64,000 nt of DNA from Dermatemys mawii (Eukaryota; Chordata; Testudines; Dermatemydidae), in NCBI GenBank assembly GCA_007922305.1, contig ML677334.1:59064858-59128857 (forward strand), read 5' to 3'. The notes under the pieces were generated by a model that searched no databases, was not told where the DNA came from, and worked only from the letters and a program-made list of their open reading frames with translations. A program made the position numbers and the translations under genes. Of the stretch, positions 34,290 through 47,712 are shown piece after piece; position 1 is the stretch's first letter, and each line of letters starts with the position of its first letter.

Positions 34290-36051
34290 AATCGTTAAAC
34301 ACAGAAATCTGTTTATTTACCCAAACAAAACAGAGGAAATAATTCCAGCCCTCAGTTTTTGAATTTTCATTTAAACTTGTGAACATTAGTTCACAACTTA
34401 GATAGATGTTTGTGTATCTATGTACCTCCAAAATACTCATATTTCATAGCCTTTTTCACATTAATATTCACCAACAGTATCACAAAAGTTCTTTTTTTTT
34501 CCTTTTTTTGTTTTCTTTACATAACTGTAAGCAATAGTAATTCTAGAAACACTAGTGGGGGAAAAAAGCATAGCAATGTCCACATTACAAGAAAAAGTGC
34601 ACATTACTGGGTCACAATCACAGTCATTACTTGGAAAACTATGTGTAACAAGTAGATATAAAATATCACTGATGCCTTCAACTCATTGTCAAAAACTGAA
34701 TTACATAAAAATTTGTACATGAAATAAGGCAAATTCAGGAATGCACAAGAAACTTGTTATTCAACGAAAGCCAAACAGAACAAATAGTACAGTAAGCATG
34801 AACGAAAGTACTTGTCTCTATATATTCAAAAATAAGCTTGCCTTAGTGCACAAAAAACACCATTAATGTGTATTCAACCTTATAAAATAAGAAATAGGGG
34901 CTGGGAAAAATTGGGGAGAAGAGAGAAGAGTTTAATTAAAGTTGCAGCTGCATCCATTTATAGTTTTTGTACAGTTTTCAGTTAGGTGCAGGCATTACAC
35001 AAATCACACTAGAAATGTCAATGGCCTTTTTTTCTGTACGTATGTTGTTTAAGGAATAAATAAATAAATAAATAAACACAAGAGTGCAAATTTTCAGATT
35101 GTCACTTGCAACCTCTTAACATTCAATCATCTACACCCAATCGCTACTAAAGGGACTTGTACAAGACAGCAGCAGCGATCATGGAGTTAAATGAGCTAGC
35201 TGTAAGAAACCAATTTTTTTTAAATGATATGTCTTTTAAAAAACCCCTCATCTCTAATAACTGCTAATAAAGCTGCAATATATTACAGGTTGGAGGTGAG
35301 AATGGCACGAATGTAAGGAAATGCATGCTTCCTTTTGAAGTGATTCCAGAGATGACAATTTACAGTACACAAGGGAAGGGTTATCCAGCATTGAGAGTTA
35401 CTTGTTGTAGAAAGAATATCTAATTGGGGAGAAGGGCAGGTTCAGGGGGCTCTGGAGAGGAAGAGGGGGACTTACAATATCTCCTCAAAACATTTTTAGG
35501 ACCAGTGAAAAAGTTTACCAAAGTAAAAATGAAAAATTTTGAATGAAAACAAAAGGTTTTTTTCTGTTTTGTTTTTATAAAAATTACATTTTTGAAAATA
35601 CAAGATCCTTTCCATTGCAATTGTGTCCTGTGGCAACAGGATTTTTGGCAACGTTTTGCCATATACTGCAGCTTTAAGTCCAATGAGTCAGTAGCACATT
35701 CCACTAATATTGCACTTGGATCTTGAACAAATTTTTACTACCACAACATTGTCTCTTTCCTCCACTTGTTAGAAGGAGTTAACAATCTCTAGCCACCTTT
35801 TTGATATTTATGCTGACACACTAAAACAAAAAGCAACAGGCTGGACACATTAAAGTATCTCAGAACTATCGGAGGTCAAAGTTCACTTGAAGCACCTTAA
35901 CACATCACTTTATGGATCAAGAATAGTGTGGCATTATGGTAATTAACTCTCTTAAAAAGACTGCAGTAACTGAAGCGTCTGCTCTGGAAACTCAAAATGT
36001 CATTAGTGGAAACTGCAAGATAAGACTAGGCCAGCATGAAGGTCACGTGAC
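34290..36051 (-). other. NOL4: Probable NOL4 3' UTR
   Basis: This AT-rich stretch follows the NOL4 stop codon on the minus strand and shows no repeat element. A minus-strand AATAAA at 34317-34312 is a plausible polyadenylation signal and gives a 3' UTR of about 1.75 kb. The exact end is not proven, and other signals exist (for example at 34931, ATTAAA). Confidence 0.4.
35055..35076 (-). promoter_or_regulatory. AU-rich element candidate in the NOL4 3' UTR
   Basis: The plus strand reads five AATA/AAAT units, so the transcript would read overlapping AUUUA pentamers. Such runs bind mRNA-decay and stability factors in many 3' UTRs. A simple microsatellite with no function is the alternative. Confidence 0.4.
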
Positions 36052-36245
36052 TCAGTTCTGCTGCAAAATAAGGTTTTCCAGTTCATCTGCAGAACGCAAT
36101 AAAAATGCTGCTGATTCTCGATACCCTGCAACAAGCTGCCGCACTGCATTTATTTCAGTTGGACTCAGCTGGGGTCTAGAGCTTGTACTACTGGAGGATC
36201 CGGAGCTGGTTGCTAACTGCCTCTTCATACTGAGATCTGTTGGAC
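36052..36245 (-). CDS. NOL4: NOL4 last coding exon
   Basis: The minus strand has an acceptor (TTATGTCCAG) followed by 194 nt that complete a split glycine codon and add 63 residues before TGA. The peptide begins [15 protein letters not shown] and ends [10 protein letters not shown]. It matches the vertebrate NOL4 C-terminus as I remember it, including the serine-rich stretch and a [10 protein letters not shown] helix. PTDLS fits the PxDLS consensus for binding the corepressor CtBP, which is inference here. NOL4 is a nuclear/nucleolar protein expressed mainly in brain and testis in mammals, and its biochemical role is poorly defined. The paralogue NOL4L shares this region, but the wording of both exons fits NOL4 better. 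The exon joins in phase to 47713-47893. Confidence 0.88.
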
Positions 36246-38539
36246 CTGGACATAACAAATGGAAAAAAATGGAAACATTAGGTTTTCCTGCCAGAAAAAA
36301 GTTTCACTCCAATAGGTTTGTAGACACAATTCAAGAGCAACAACAAACTGCCTGCAGAGGTTTATCAGTAAATGGTGAAAAGTGTAGCTCTTCGTAGTGA
36401 GGGCATGCTCCAGTTCATTTTTATATGGAACAGGTTTCATTCACTGCTTGGCCTCTGCTACCATAGCCCAGGGTACAGGATCACTGGTGATGGAAATGTC
36501 AATCTCAAGAGTTAATCTTGTATGTGCAGGGGGCAGGGCTTTCTCAGTAACTGGCCCACATATGGGACTTGCTTCCTGAAGAGACTGGGATAAACAAGAA
36601 GCTCCAGAACAAAATGCAAAATCAACCTATTTCCAGCCATTCTGCAGTAACTTCAGCAGAATCACAGTTTAAGGGGTTGGGGATGCGGGTAGGGAACAAC
36701 TCCCTTCTCAGTGGAAGAATGGAATGAAGGGAGAGAGAGAAGCTTGATTAGAACAATAATATATTTGTAAGGCCCTGGTGATGGGAGTGGTAGATAGACA
36801 TTAACAGAAGCACCAAGGCTAAGAGCTATACTGATTTACATCAGTTGAAGAAATGACCCTTAATGTTACTTAATTCTGTTTCCTCTTTGACAGCCCTGAG
36901 ATAAAGCTAATGGTAGACAGTGTTGATAATGCCATACTGCTGCTGTCACTGAAGTCAGTAGCTAACCTCCCATTGACTTCAGGGGAGCGCAGGCAGACTC
37001 AGGCACACAGAAAGAGTCTGGTCCCACAGAACCTGCACTGTTAAAAATTCTCACTTCAGGACCTGGAACTGATAGCACGAACAGGTGAAATACAAAAACA
37101 GCCTAGCCCTCCATTCACATTTACCAGTTTTACATTGGTATGCTGCTTTGTTTTAATAGTTACCCCAATACACATGGGATGAATGAGAGAAGTAGGCTAG
37201 TGAATCTACCTAATTGTCATCATACACTATAGGGCAATGACTATATCACAATGAAGCTCAAAAGGAGAACTCTCAGGAAATAAAATCTCAACACAACATA
37301 CTGAACAAGAGTATACAAATCATAATGTCAGCTTAGCTGAATAGGTTGTAAGAAGCCATTAAAGACTTCTGTATTTATTGTGCCAGTACTGAAAAATTGG
37401 CCATTGAAATATTGAGGGCACCATGCTCCAGATGAGCCTACTTTAATTTTTATATTCTTCCCTGAACTCTCGTTCATGTCTCAGCCAAAAACACACAGAA
37501 AATATATGGCAGAGCAAAGTTTCTGTAGCAGAACAAATCTCTTTCTGAAGTGAGAATGAATGGTTTTGCTCCTCAGCAATCCAGATTTTTAAATAGTTAA
37601 ATAGAATATTCAGTTTATTTAACCAGTAAGTACAAAATTTTGTAATGGTCTCCTTACATGAATGGGCATTTCCTTGCAGTATTTCAGCAAGTGCAGTGAG
37701 ATATCTCTCTCAAAGGAAAGTTAGAAGTGGGCCTGATGCACAATAGGCATAGACTGGTGTGGTTCCAGCAAACCAACAGAAGCCGAGGATCTAGCCAGTA
37801 TCTTTAAATGTGTTGATTAACGCCCCCAGGGAGATTTTAACTCCATAGAGTGCTTTTTTTCTAAAATCCTAACGGAATCTCAAAGGAAAATTCTATGGCA
37901 ACTGCAACCAAAATCCACACACTGCACATGCAATGGATCACCAAAACTCAGTCAGAATTCCCCAGAGTGTAACAAGCTAATAACAGAAACCAAATGCTGG
38001 TACAGAGGATCACTGAAGATGTGGGAGCTCACTCTATACCCACATCTATATCCCATTGTCTGTTTGCGGCACCTCGGTCAGCTGGGACTACAGCTCTTCC
38101 TGAGGCCCTTTTGATGATCTTGGACACGTGGGACAGGTACCCCACCTGGTAAGAGAAGAAGAGATGCTAAGGGAAGCAGCTGGATGAGCTGCAAGCTTTG
38201 AATCCCACATGTAGAGAGGAGATTGAGCAGGAATTGGTGACCCAGGGTACATCCTGGAAACAGTTTGAAAAATAAAGATGAAATCTAGAAGAGTTTTAAT
38301 GCCCAAAAGGAATCAGACACCCACCCCTTTTCTTTTGCCTTTATTTTAAATTTTCCCATCTTAAGTGAAGTGAACCACCCTTTCCGTGATGTTTGAATCA
38401 TCTCTTCTTAAAAGACAGAGCTGAGCCCTTGTCTCTCTGACTACATATCCCGTGCCACTGAAAACTATAGGCACCAAGCACATAATGTTTTCAAGTCATG
38501 GAAAACTTCATGCACCCAATCAGGATAAATTTCCATTGT

Positions 38540-38612
38540 GGTATGCTCTGTAAATCACATACCAAGACTTGGCTCTTCCCTGAGAAGTTTACAATCTAAG
38601 AAGGGAAGTGAC
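38540..38612. repeat. Fragment of a common interspersed repeat (GTTTACAATCTAAG end)
   Basis: The phrase TTTACAATCTAAG, with the preceding CCCTGAGAAG, matches the end of the repeat also seen at 48130-48230 (CCCAGAAGAGCTTACA). The family name is unknown to me. Confidence 0.4.
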
Positions 38613-40129
38613 GTATGGAGCAGAAGAGGAGAAAGATACAATCAATTGCATGCTGATTCTTTCTGAATGACTATAGCTCAGTTAAATGCCAGCCAGTCCC
38701 ATCTGTACTCAGCGTGCCATGGCAGAGGTGGCAGTGCTGTAGGAGAGAGTAGTAGCCTTACAGATCAGTTCAGAGAGCATTGTCTATGTGTAAGGGGTAG
38801 CGTGGAAGATGGCGCAGAGCCATGTGTATGAGAAACCAATGTGAGCAAACAAGGCTGTCATTGGTGGCAGACAAGAGCAGGCATAAAGCATTGTGATAGA
38901 TGAGAAAGGCAAACAAGACAAGAAGATTTGTGAGCAGCTACAGAAGTAAGGAAAAGAAGCTTGAACTTGATGCAACAAAACATGGGGGAGCTAATGGAGG
39001 AATTCAACATGGGGGAAGATGAGATTGGAGTGTCAGGCAAGCCAGACAGCCTGAGCAGACGCCTTGTGTGTGGACTGAGGGGAAAGCTGGTAAAAAGTCA
39101 TTAAACATTGACCCCCATCACACTGCTCTGCGGCAAAGTGTGATTCTTCCCAGCTCAGATAAATCCCAAAGGCTTCTAGCAGGACAATGAAGGCATTATT
39201 TCTGCACCAGCTTTTTGTCCCCAGCCATTTTGAAAATAAGTTGCAAGGATTTCTTTTATAAAGGGAAACGTATTTTTCTTTCACTCTCCTTGTCCTCAGA
39301 AGCAGTCGAACCATCCTTTTTCTAACTTTCCAAAGGGATCAACTGTAGCTTTCAGCACAGACTAGCACTGAGGACAATACAGAGCCACACTGGCCCACGG
39401 GAGCTCCAAGAGACAGAAGAAAAGTGCCTACTGCTACCTTTGTGTGGGATGCAGCGTGCTCTCCTCTCCCACCCATGCTGCAGAACAGCAAGGAGTGAGG
39501 GAACAGTCCAGGCATTCCTTTGAATGCAGGAACTGCAGCTGTGCCCAACCCTTACCTGGGTTATGAAATGGGGCTCTTGCATTGTGCCTCCACAGCACAC
39601 TTGGGTACACGTCAGGCACAACTTACCTATAAGAATTTACCCTGGGCGAGACACCAAAGTTAGGTAACTTCATCCTGAAAGATTCAAGGTTCAGAACATG
39701 CTGAATGACTGAAAAGGGCTAGAATGGGAGTGTGCACACAGCCTCATCTATAGCTCTCACCAGCACTCGCTGGATAATAAATATAGTGCAGTGATATTTC
39801 CATTTGTGCTAAATTACCATCCACTTCACCACTGCCCCAGTTTCAAAAGAAATGAAGTGGGTACGACACACAGTGGCAACACTGTCAGTGTTACCTGCAC
39901 CTAGTAGTCCATGTTAAGAAGAAATTTGTAGCTTCATCAGTTGTTCTGGTTTCTTCGTGAAATAAGGCACAAATGTATCACACACTCTTCACTGTCTATT
40001 TTTCTGCCCATCCATATGCAATATCAAATACTCAGAAAGCAACCTGAAGCTTCAGTAATAAGAATTAATCTATACAGATGTTTATAAACAGGTGGCTAAT
40101 TATATAAACATAGACCATAATTTATATAT

Positions 40130-40560
40130 AGGTATATCTTAGGGATTTAGGTGCCTAAAGTGACAATTAGAACCTGAGTCCTTTTGTGACTCTAATCCTG
40201 GGTGTACTCCAGTACTGAGCAGTACCTTTAACTACTGGGCTATAAAATAGGCTCATCTGAGGCTTCCTCAATTTGTCCTGTTGAAGCTGTTCCACTGCAG
40301 ATAAATCAATAAAAAATTCACTGGTGCAGGGAGACTGGATCTTGGGTCTCCCACTTCCATGGTGAGGGCTCTAACCAGCAGGCTACAGTGTCATTGTCAT
40401 GCTTGCTTTCTCTGGCCCAGTGTTACTGCGCTGTGGCTACACAATGAAAGAATCACAGCTCTGCAACTATTCCTGGGGATTCCTCTCTGCACCCAGCTCC
40501 TCCACAGCTCTTGGGTTGCAATGAAAAAGCACCTGGCCACTTTCTGATTCAGGGCCTTTC
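40130..40560 (-). repeat. Second copy of the tRNA-like repeat, opposite orientation
   Basis: GGGTCTCCCACTTCC followed by GGGCTCTAACCAGCAGGCTA and CTTTCTCTGGCCCAG is the reverse complement, with substitutions, of 16000-16125. The flanks (TTAGGTGCCTAAAG at 40148) resemble the terminal region of the 15573-16655 element. It is therefore a partial, diverged copy of the same family. Confidence 0.6.
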
Positions 40561-41369
40561 CCCTTGACCGGCCAGGAGGAAGACAGTGCGGAGTGGACTG
40601 ATGGGAGTTGTAGTCCCCTGCTTAGCAAATCCATTGTTTATTTATACATGCACACATGAGAAGGGCTTTTAAAATACTTTTAAATAACTAGTTTAATGGA
40701 CCTTTATCTCCTAAAGCCACCAGTACAAATGATTAGATCTGGGGAAAACCCGGGCAGATTAGAGAGAGTTTCTTATACTATTTTCCCCTTCCCTTATGTG
40801 GGAATTCATTTCTTAATAACCTTATGTTCCCTATTAACCTGGCATTGTGCCCAGCAGCAGGAAATGCACTCCCTTTCATTAAAAGGAAATAATAATCTGC
40901 ATATTTTGCAATAAACCTTTCCATTTAAATTTTCCCTCGAGTATAGCAGCCCCGCACCTTTTGGAATACCCTGGCCTGTCACAGAGTGTTCCAATCTTGA
41001 TATGCAAGGATGATCAGTTTGCACAGTAACTTTGATTCTGTGGCAGTGTGCAAACAAAGATTAAGCACGTACTGGACACCTGAAGAAGGGGTCTGTATTT
41101 TTTATTGCTTAGTACCCACTTTTAGAAATCAAGACTGCTACCTATCATTTTCACCATAGCACAGCTGCTTAAGCAGTGAATTAGACAAAGGGCTCAGACA
41201 CGTCTTTCCGAGGGCCCCAGTCAGACTGATGGATTTACATTTTAACTTTAAGTTTAGGGAGTCATTCCAATTACATTCACCTCATTTCTTTTGCAAAGCT
41301 TAATGGTTCTAGTTTATCTAAATCATTCAAAATAGTAAATCCTACGAATCCACTCTTCATACACTAAAC

Positions 41370-41505
41370 CAGGAGTGGGCAAATGTTTTGGCCCGAGGGC
41401 CACATCGGCACTGCAAAATTGTATGCAAAATTGCATGTATGCCTCCCCAAATAGCTTGGCCCTCAGCCCCTCCCTGACTGCCCCCTGACTGCAAGATCTA
41501 AAAGT
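41370..41505. mobile_element. hAT-like fragment, left end only
   Basis: Begins CAGGAGTGGGCAAATGTTTT and continues GGCCCGAGGGCCACATC, a familiar hAT miniature start. A matching right end is absent, so it is truncated. Confidence 0.5.
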
Positions 41506-42767
41506 GAACTACTGCCTCATATACTACTCACTAGCAAGGTCAATTACTTAGAATTCCATGGTCAGATGTATGATATGACCAGTGGTGATATAAACACTGA
41601 TGGCTCACGAGTAGCAACACCATATATGAGTTGTCTTAGCAATAATCTCTTCAGTGGGTAACTACCAATTTGAGAGTTAATAGTCTGCTGAAAGCAAATA
41701 ATGCTCTAATACATTTAACATAGACTCTCGAATTGGTCATTATTGTAGGCAATAATTATAACAGCAATATCTCATTTAAAAAGACTGACGTTTTTAAGCA
41801 TGTGTTAAGATGTGAAATTACTTTACCCCATGACAATTAGCCAACTTTTTTCATCTATCAAGATGCAAAAGACAATGGCATTTAGCTATAACAAAAGGCA
41901 TGTTCCCCAGAAGTAGGGCCACTGTCCATACCTTGAAATCTATTACGCACAGACTTTTTACTGTGTAATTTTTATTCAAATATTTTTCGTCAAGTGCCAC
42001 TGCAAGTGGTTAACATACATTCATATTATTTCATATCCCATTCCAATAAAATTAGACTTTGATAGCTGTTTTCTATTTATTATTTTTTTCCAAGTGAGCA
42101 TTATTTATTATGATTAGAAGTATGATTTATTATTTTATTTTGTATCTAGCAAGTATCTCCTTTCCCTCTCTCAAAAGAGGGCAGATATGTGTGAAACAAT
42201 AATTCTCAGTGCTGGGACATCTCAGGCCAGAGTAACAGACACTAATGACTTGGACTAAATCTTTTTTCTCTATTCCCCTTCCTTCTCCCACCCCCAACTA
42301 CATGAGAAACAAAACTCTCAGCTAATTCAGTTAATGGAAACACGGATTTGTAACTTGAGGACAGAAAAGTTAGAACAGAAGGATGTCTGTAACTATTCAC
42401 CATCACACATTTTCAAGTGACAAGCACAAGATACTTGCTGGAGATGAAGGTGATGACTGAGGTCCACCAGTGTCTGCCCCTGCTATCACAGGAAATCATC
42501 ATGTGGAATACACCTACCTCATCCTAATAGATGATCCCTGCTCTAGTATGCTGATGAAGGTGAAAAATAATGTACCTTCCGTTATACCCTGTCAGAGAAA
42601 TTTCTTCCTGATTCCAAATGTGGGAGTCAGTTTAATTTTGAGCATGCCAGCTTGAATCACCATACTTAAGGATGCTGGGGTCCACACAAAGTAGAAAAGA
42701 ACAAGCACATCACTCTCAGTAAGAGGAAGGAAGGATGATCATAAGATGGACATCTGTTGATAATATA

Positions 42768-42873
42768 GGGAATCAGGAGACTCCCAGCTCTGCTATGCAG
42801 CTGGCCAAGTCACTTAATTTCTCTGAACCTTATTTTCCTCTTTTGTAAAATGGGGATAATAATACTTGCCCAA
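42768..42873 (+). repeat. MIR-type SINE fragment
   Basis: The phrases GCCAAGTCACTTAATTTCTC and GTAAAATGGGGATAATAATA are diagnostic of the MIR (CORE-SINE) body. It lies in the sense of the plus strand within the NOL4 intron. Confidence 0.8.
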
Positions 42874-44504
42874 GCTTTTGCCCTGTCCCACACCTCTGCA
42901 TTTCTTCCCTTTCCCCTCACACCTCCCAATCCTTACCTCACACATCTAAGTCAGGCTACTTCCTCCTTTCCCACCTCACTGTGTGAATGCTAAACGGGGG
43001 AGCATTTGAAAGCACAGGAAAGACAGTCTTCCTGCTCTCAGTTCCTGTGCCTGGCAACACAATGGATCCCACCAGCCAGGAGAAGCAAACACATGGAAAG
43101 TCCTGCTCAGCCCTTACAGCCTTAGTCTGGCACATGCTCAGTCACATTGTGCGGACGGCACTTGCCAGTCCAATTGGCAAGTCAGAATCTGAGGGGATGG
43201 AGCGTGCTGAATGCAGACAGAATCTTTGGAGAATTTAGCTACCACACTCTCCCAAGCATGCATGAACTGAAATTTTTAAGAGACTCGGAACCTGGCCATA
43301 TCTGGGTTAATTTTCATGGGGATGGCAAGAGGCGTGTTCCTGACACCAGGATGACACCCTGCCCTCACCAAATTTCAAGCCCCTGCTCCAAAGCATGGAG
43401 GCGCTAGAGCTTCTCATTGAAACAGCTTGAGATTTCTTTTAATATGGGAAAAACAACGTATTTCCCCCAGATTTTTTTCTCAGAAATAGCTGAACTGTTT
43501 TAGCTGAAACTTCCCCCAAAAATTCAGCCTGAGGCGGTCATGGAAAATTTCTGCTCATACAGTTTAAGTTTGGCAAACAACTGAAAACAAGGTTTGTGTT
43601 TATGAAAAGTGTGGGGAAACCTTAACTAAAGTCATTTCTACCTGTGCTATCTGTAACAATAGTATTGTTTATTGCAATGAATATAGGGTCTTATGCACCC
43701 ATTCTAGGGTTGTTGCCATGTAGGGAAGTAAACTCAGATTACCCCTTACACTAAGGACCCTTTATACAACTCTGGCAGTGTAAATGGATTTTAAAATGTG
43801 AGTATATTACATCTACACCTACTTCAAGGCCCCTTTATATGAATACAGTCAGTCTGCAGAATTTTTCTATTCAGTTGCATAGTAGGGAAATGTGTCCCCT
43901 AAAAGTCCAGAGGGTTCAACCTCCTAAAATTGCAGTGCCCCTTTCACCCATGTGGACTTTAGGGACGTACAACAGCCAAGGGCAATCTGCTTGGAGGCTT
44001 CTTGCTTTCTACACCACTCTCTGCTTCTTCGTGACAGCCTGACTCATACAGGGGCTCTGAGGGTCTCTGCCAACCCAGAAAGCTTCCTGGGAGAGGGAAA
44101 AGCCATACGCATTATTGCAGACTCCATGTAAAAGACGTTGAACTGATTTACCCTGCACGTTTGAGGCAGGGAGAGATAATTTGGCACTCTCTGCCTAATT
44201 CCTTTCCTGTTCTGCGCTTCCCAGTTCCCTATGTAAAACCGAGGTGCCTCTTGTTCAAGCTGCTGCAGCTCCATCCTCCTTTTCCTTGCCCATCCTTGCC
44301 TTTTATGTTGACCAGTTTCATGGCTCCCTTGCCTACACTTATATAAGGAACTATTTGTGATTCTATCATTAGACATGTGGAAGCACAGGCTGAGGAGGCA
44401 AGCACCTGATGAGCAGTGGGGCATGAGTAATTAGACCAGGGAATGCCTCGATCTGAAGGATGAGATCAGAGAAGGGAGGAAATTTACAGGGCAGGAGGCA
44501 ACCA

Positions 44505-44583
44505 AATTAAATGAGTTACGTAATATAAAATACACATGTTGATAATTAAATGAGTTATGTCATATAAAAACACACATGTTGAT
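44505..44583 (+). repeat. Direct tandem duplication of a 39/40-bp unit
   Basis: The unit beginning AATTAAATGAGTTA and ending ACACATGTTGAT occurs twice, at 44505-44543 and 44544-44583, with a few substitutions and one indel. Confidence 0.9.
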
Positions 44584-45341
44584 TTGACTATTAGATAAGA
44601 GAGCTAATTGGAGACAATAATTATATTACTGTAGGGAAATGTCCAGAAATAGATATTCAAGTCATGAGTTTTTATCTATCTTTTGCAAAAGGCTTTTTTT
44701 GGTAGGAGATACAGATGACAGTATATGTCTATACACATCCTGACTAAAGTGTAGGCTTGTTTTTACACTGTCAGAACATTTGTAAACAAGGCAAGAATGT
44801 CTGATGGGGATTACTGAATTCAGAAGAAAATGCTTTCTCAAAATGAAGACTTCTTTAGTAAAGGAAACAATCAACAAGCACAAATTCTGCTCTACAGAGA
44901 GGGCACACACTAACCCTTCCCAATGTACTTATGTACACTTTAAAAGACAGCAGTGCAGCTCCCAGCAAGAAAGAGTCATTGGAGCAGAGGAACAATTGCC
45001 CACAACTTCCCTTGGGCTCTTTTGGAAAAAATAGCGCCACTCCAGAGCAACCCCATCTACCCCTATTAGTGCCCACAAACAAGCCAACAAACTCTCATAG
45101 TCAATTGTATTAAACACTGGTGACAGATCTAATCATCACAGACACTCTATCTTCTTCCATTGCCAGGAGGATACCATCAACTAATGCACTCAGTGCAGTT
45201 TTTACCCCACATAAATGCCTATAATCAGACTGACTGCAATCAAGGAAATCTAAGAAATCAAGAAAGTGCCAGGGTTGCCTTGCCACGACCTGCTCAATTA
45301 CCTTTCCTAAAGAGGAGGAGCCCCTTATGGCTCAAAAGCTT

Positions 45342-45415
45342 GTCTCTCTCAGCAACAGAAGTTGACCCAGTAAAAGATATTACCTTTCCCACTTCATCTC
45401 TCTAATTTCCTAAAG
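45342..45415 (+). repeat. Second copy of the hairpin-like repeat (partial)
   Basis: AAAGCTTGTCTCTCTCAGCA followed by AAAAGATATTACCTTTCCC is the reverse complement of 23805-23865 with substitutions. It continues with TCATCTCTCTAATTTCCT, which matches the other arm at 23940-23960. Confidence 0.65.
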
Positions 45416-47712
45416 ACAGCAGATGGGACTCAGGTCAGTAGTTAGACAGATTGTCAACATCAAGTGTTGGTCTCTGAACTACGGTGTACTGTTCTTGTTG
45501 ATCAGAGGAATTCAGAAAAGGAGTTGGATTAAACAATTTTTCTCGCCAGCTGACTCATGCAGGGATCCTGAAGTAAATAAGATGCTGAGAACAAATTCTA
45601 ATAATTTTCAGCGGAAGGGGTGGGCAAACTTCTGCAATCTTCTGATTATGTACTGGTCTGGCCCCAAGTGGGGAAATGGTTTGCTAGTCATCAGGGCAGA
45701 GGGGTGAATGGCTGACCAGCTTCTGGTGTAAGATACACAGTGGTAGTGGGGCCATGGATGGTGATGACTCAGTGGGCAGATGGTAAGCCTCCATGTGGGA
45801 CTGCAGAACCCTTGCCTCAGATAACACAGGAATACACCACAAAGAGGATGCAATACCCCAGTGAATTTAATAATGCTTGGTTTCTTGGGTCTATCAGTTG
45901 TGCAGTGCCAGGAAAGCTCCAACCATTGTTTCTCCTACAAGGCCCATTATGGTTCCTAATTGTGGCACACCACCTGGCACTCACAAATTAAAGATAAAAA
46001 AAATTAAAAAGAAAGGGTAGTTCACAATCACAATTGCTAGCCAAAGTAGCCACTCTTTAGGATATTGACAGTAGTATCTAACTTTTTAAATTGTCTATTG
46101 AAATTAAACAGAATACTTCTGACACAGCTGTGCAATTCAATGAAATATGGAAACAACAGCAATGTATTCTATTATAAACTGTGTGAAGAAATAAAGCACA
46201 GTTCAAAAACCCCTGTTATAGTTAACCAGGACCTGGCATTATGTAAAGTGTAACACGACAACACCAATGGCCTCTGTGGAGTAATTAAGATATGGATAAC
46301 TGTTTAGAGGCCCAATTCTGCTCCTATTTAAGTGACAAATAACAAAACGCCCACTGACTTCAGCAGTGGAAGCTGGGTCAGTTCTCACGTGCCCACAATT
46401 TAAAAGTACATTGCGAAAATGAACAGCATTTTCTCAAGAAAACTGGTTTTCAGGGGGGTCTTGGTCATATGAAAATATTTTCTCAGAGCTCATTTTCAGG
46501 ATCTTAAACACATCTTCTGTGCACATGGAAACAATTACAACTGCAATTTTCCAGCTTTGAGTGAAGAGTTTTGACAGGTAAAATATTGCCTTTTAAAGAC
46601 TTTCAAAAACTCAGTTTAAGTCAATCTCCAACTTTAGAGACAGAGGAATATTTTCTACTGGTTCCAAGCGACACCACATTCAGGCTCGCTGTTGCAGCCC
46701 TGATAACAGCTGTAACAGTTTGAAAACTGTCAAGAAAACTAGTTAGCACAGAGAAAACTGAGGATGAGACTGAACAGTTAATTTCTTGTAAAACTAGGCC
46801 TACTGATTTACCCTGTGCACCTGAGGCACCACCTTCCTCAACCAGAGAAGGATCACCCAGACAAAAGACTGTTAATCCCTGTCCTCTGATACATTTTGCA
46901 AATCCTCCTCTTGGATATGAGAGACTCATGGTCTTTCAATGTAATCATTTTTTACTGACAGATAAGAGCGTACTCCTGTCACCACAAGGGGCAAATCATT
47001 TCCTATAGTGTATATCCATAGGAAATCAATATTTTTTACTATTCCAAACAAATGATACAATTCTTGTTTGTTTGTTATTGTTATTTGATACTGTAATGAG
47101 CAAGAAACCTTGGCTAACCAAAAGACATCGCTACTTTTTTTCAGCAGGTCCTGTCACCTCATGGTGACACAACCCCTACATTATTTTCAGTTCCATGTAA
47201 ATAGGAACTCAAAATGTCTATTTTATACTTGTCATGTCCAGTCACCAACCTGTGGTAAATCACTGCAGTCAGTGAAGGCCGTGGAGCTACGCAGACTTAC
47301 ACCTGCTGAAAAACTGGTCCAAATTAATTTAATTTGGAAAGGTAGAATATAGTATTTTCCAACTTCTAATTATAAAAATGCAAGCCAATAGCCACATTTT
47401 GTGCTGTAATTAACATAACAATAGACCAAGTCCTCATGAAGCTGTGCTTATTTACATCAGTGGAGGATCTGACCCAATATATGTACTTAGTTTTGTTAAG
47501 GACTTTGGGCTTCATTTGTTCTGTTGTAAATAGCCCGATTTAAGCCACGAGGGGACTACACACAGTACTAAGCAATATGCCCAAGGCTGGACCCCTAGTC
47601 ATGTAACTGATACGAGTCTATAGATATAGCACCTTTTAGATTAATTTTCAGCATTGTGAGAGGTAACTGCATCCACAAACACACATACAGACACATTGGT
47701 AAGGAAACTCAC

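Larger units (their letters stand above)
36246..47712 (-). other. NOL4: NOL4 last intron (11.5 kb)
   Basis: The intron is bounded by a GTGAGT donor at 47712 and an acceptor AG at 36247-36246. It contains several repeats: a tRNA-like repeat at 40130-40560, a hAT-like fragment at 41370, a MIR at 42768, a 39-bp direct repeat at 44505 and a hairpin-repeat fragment at 45342. I found no further exon or RNA gene inside it. Confidence 0.8.
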
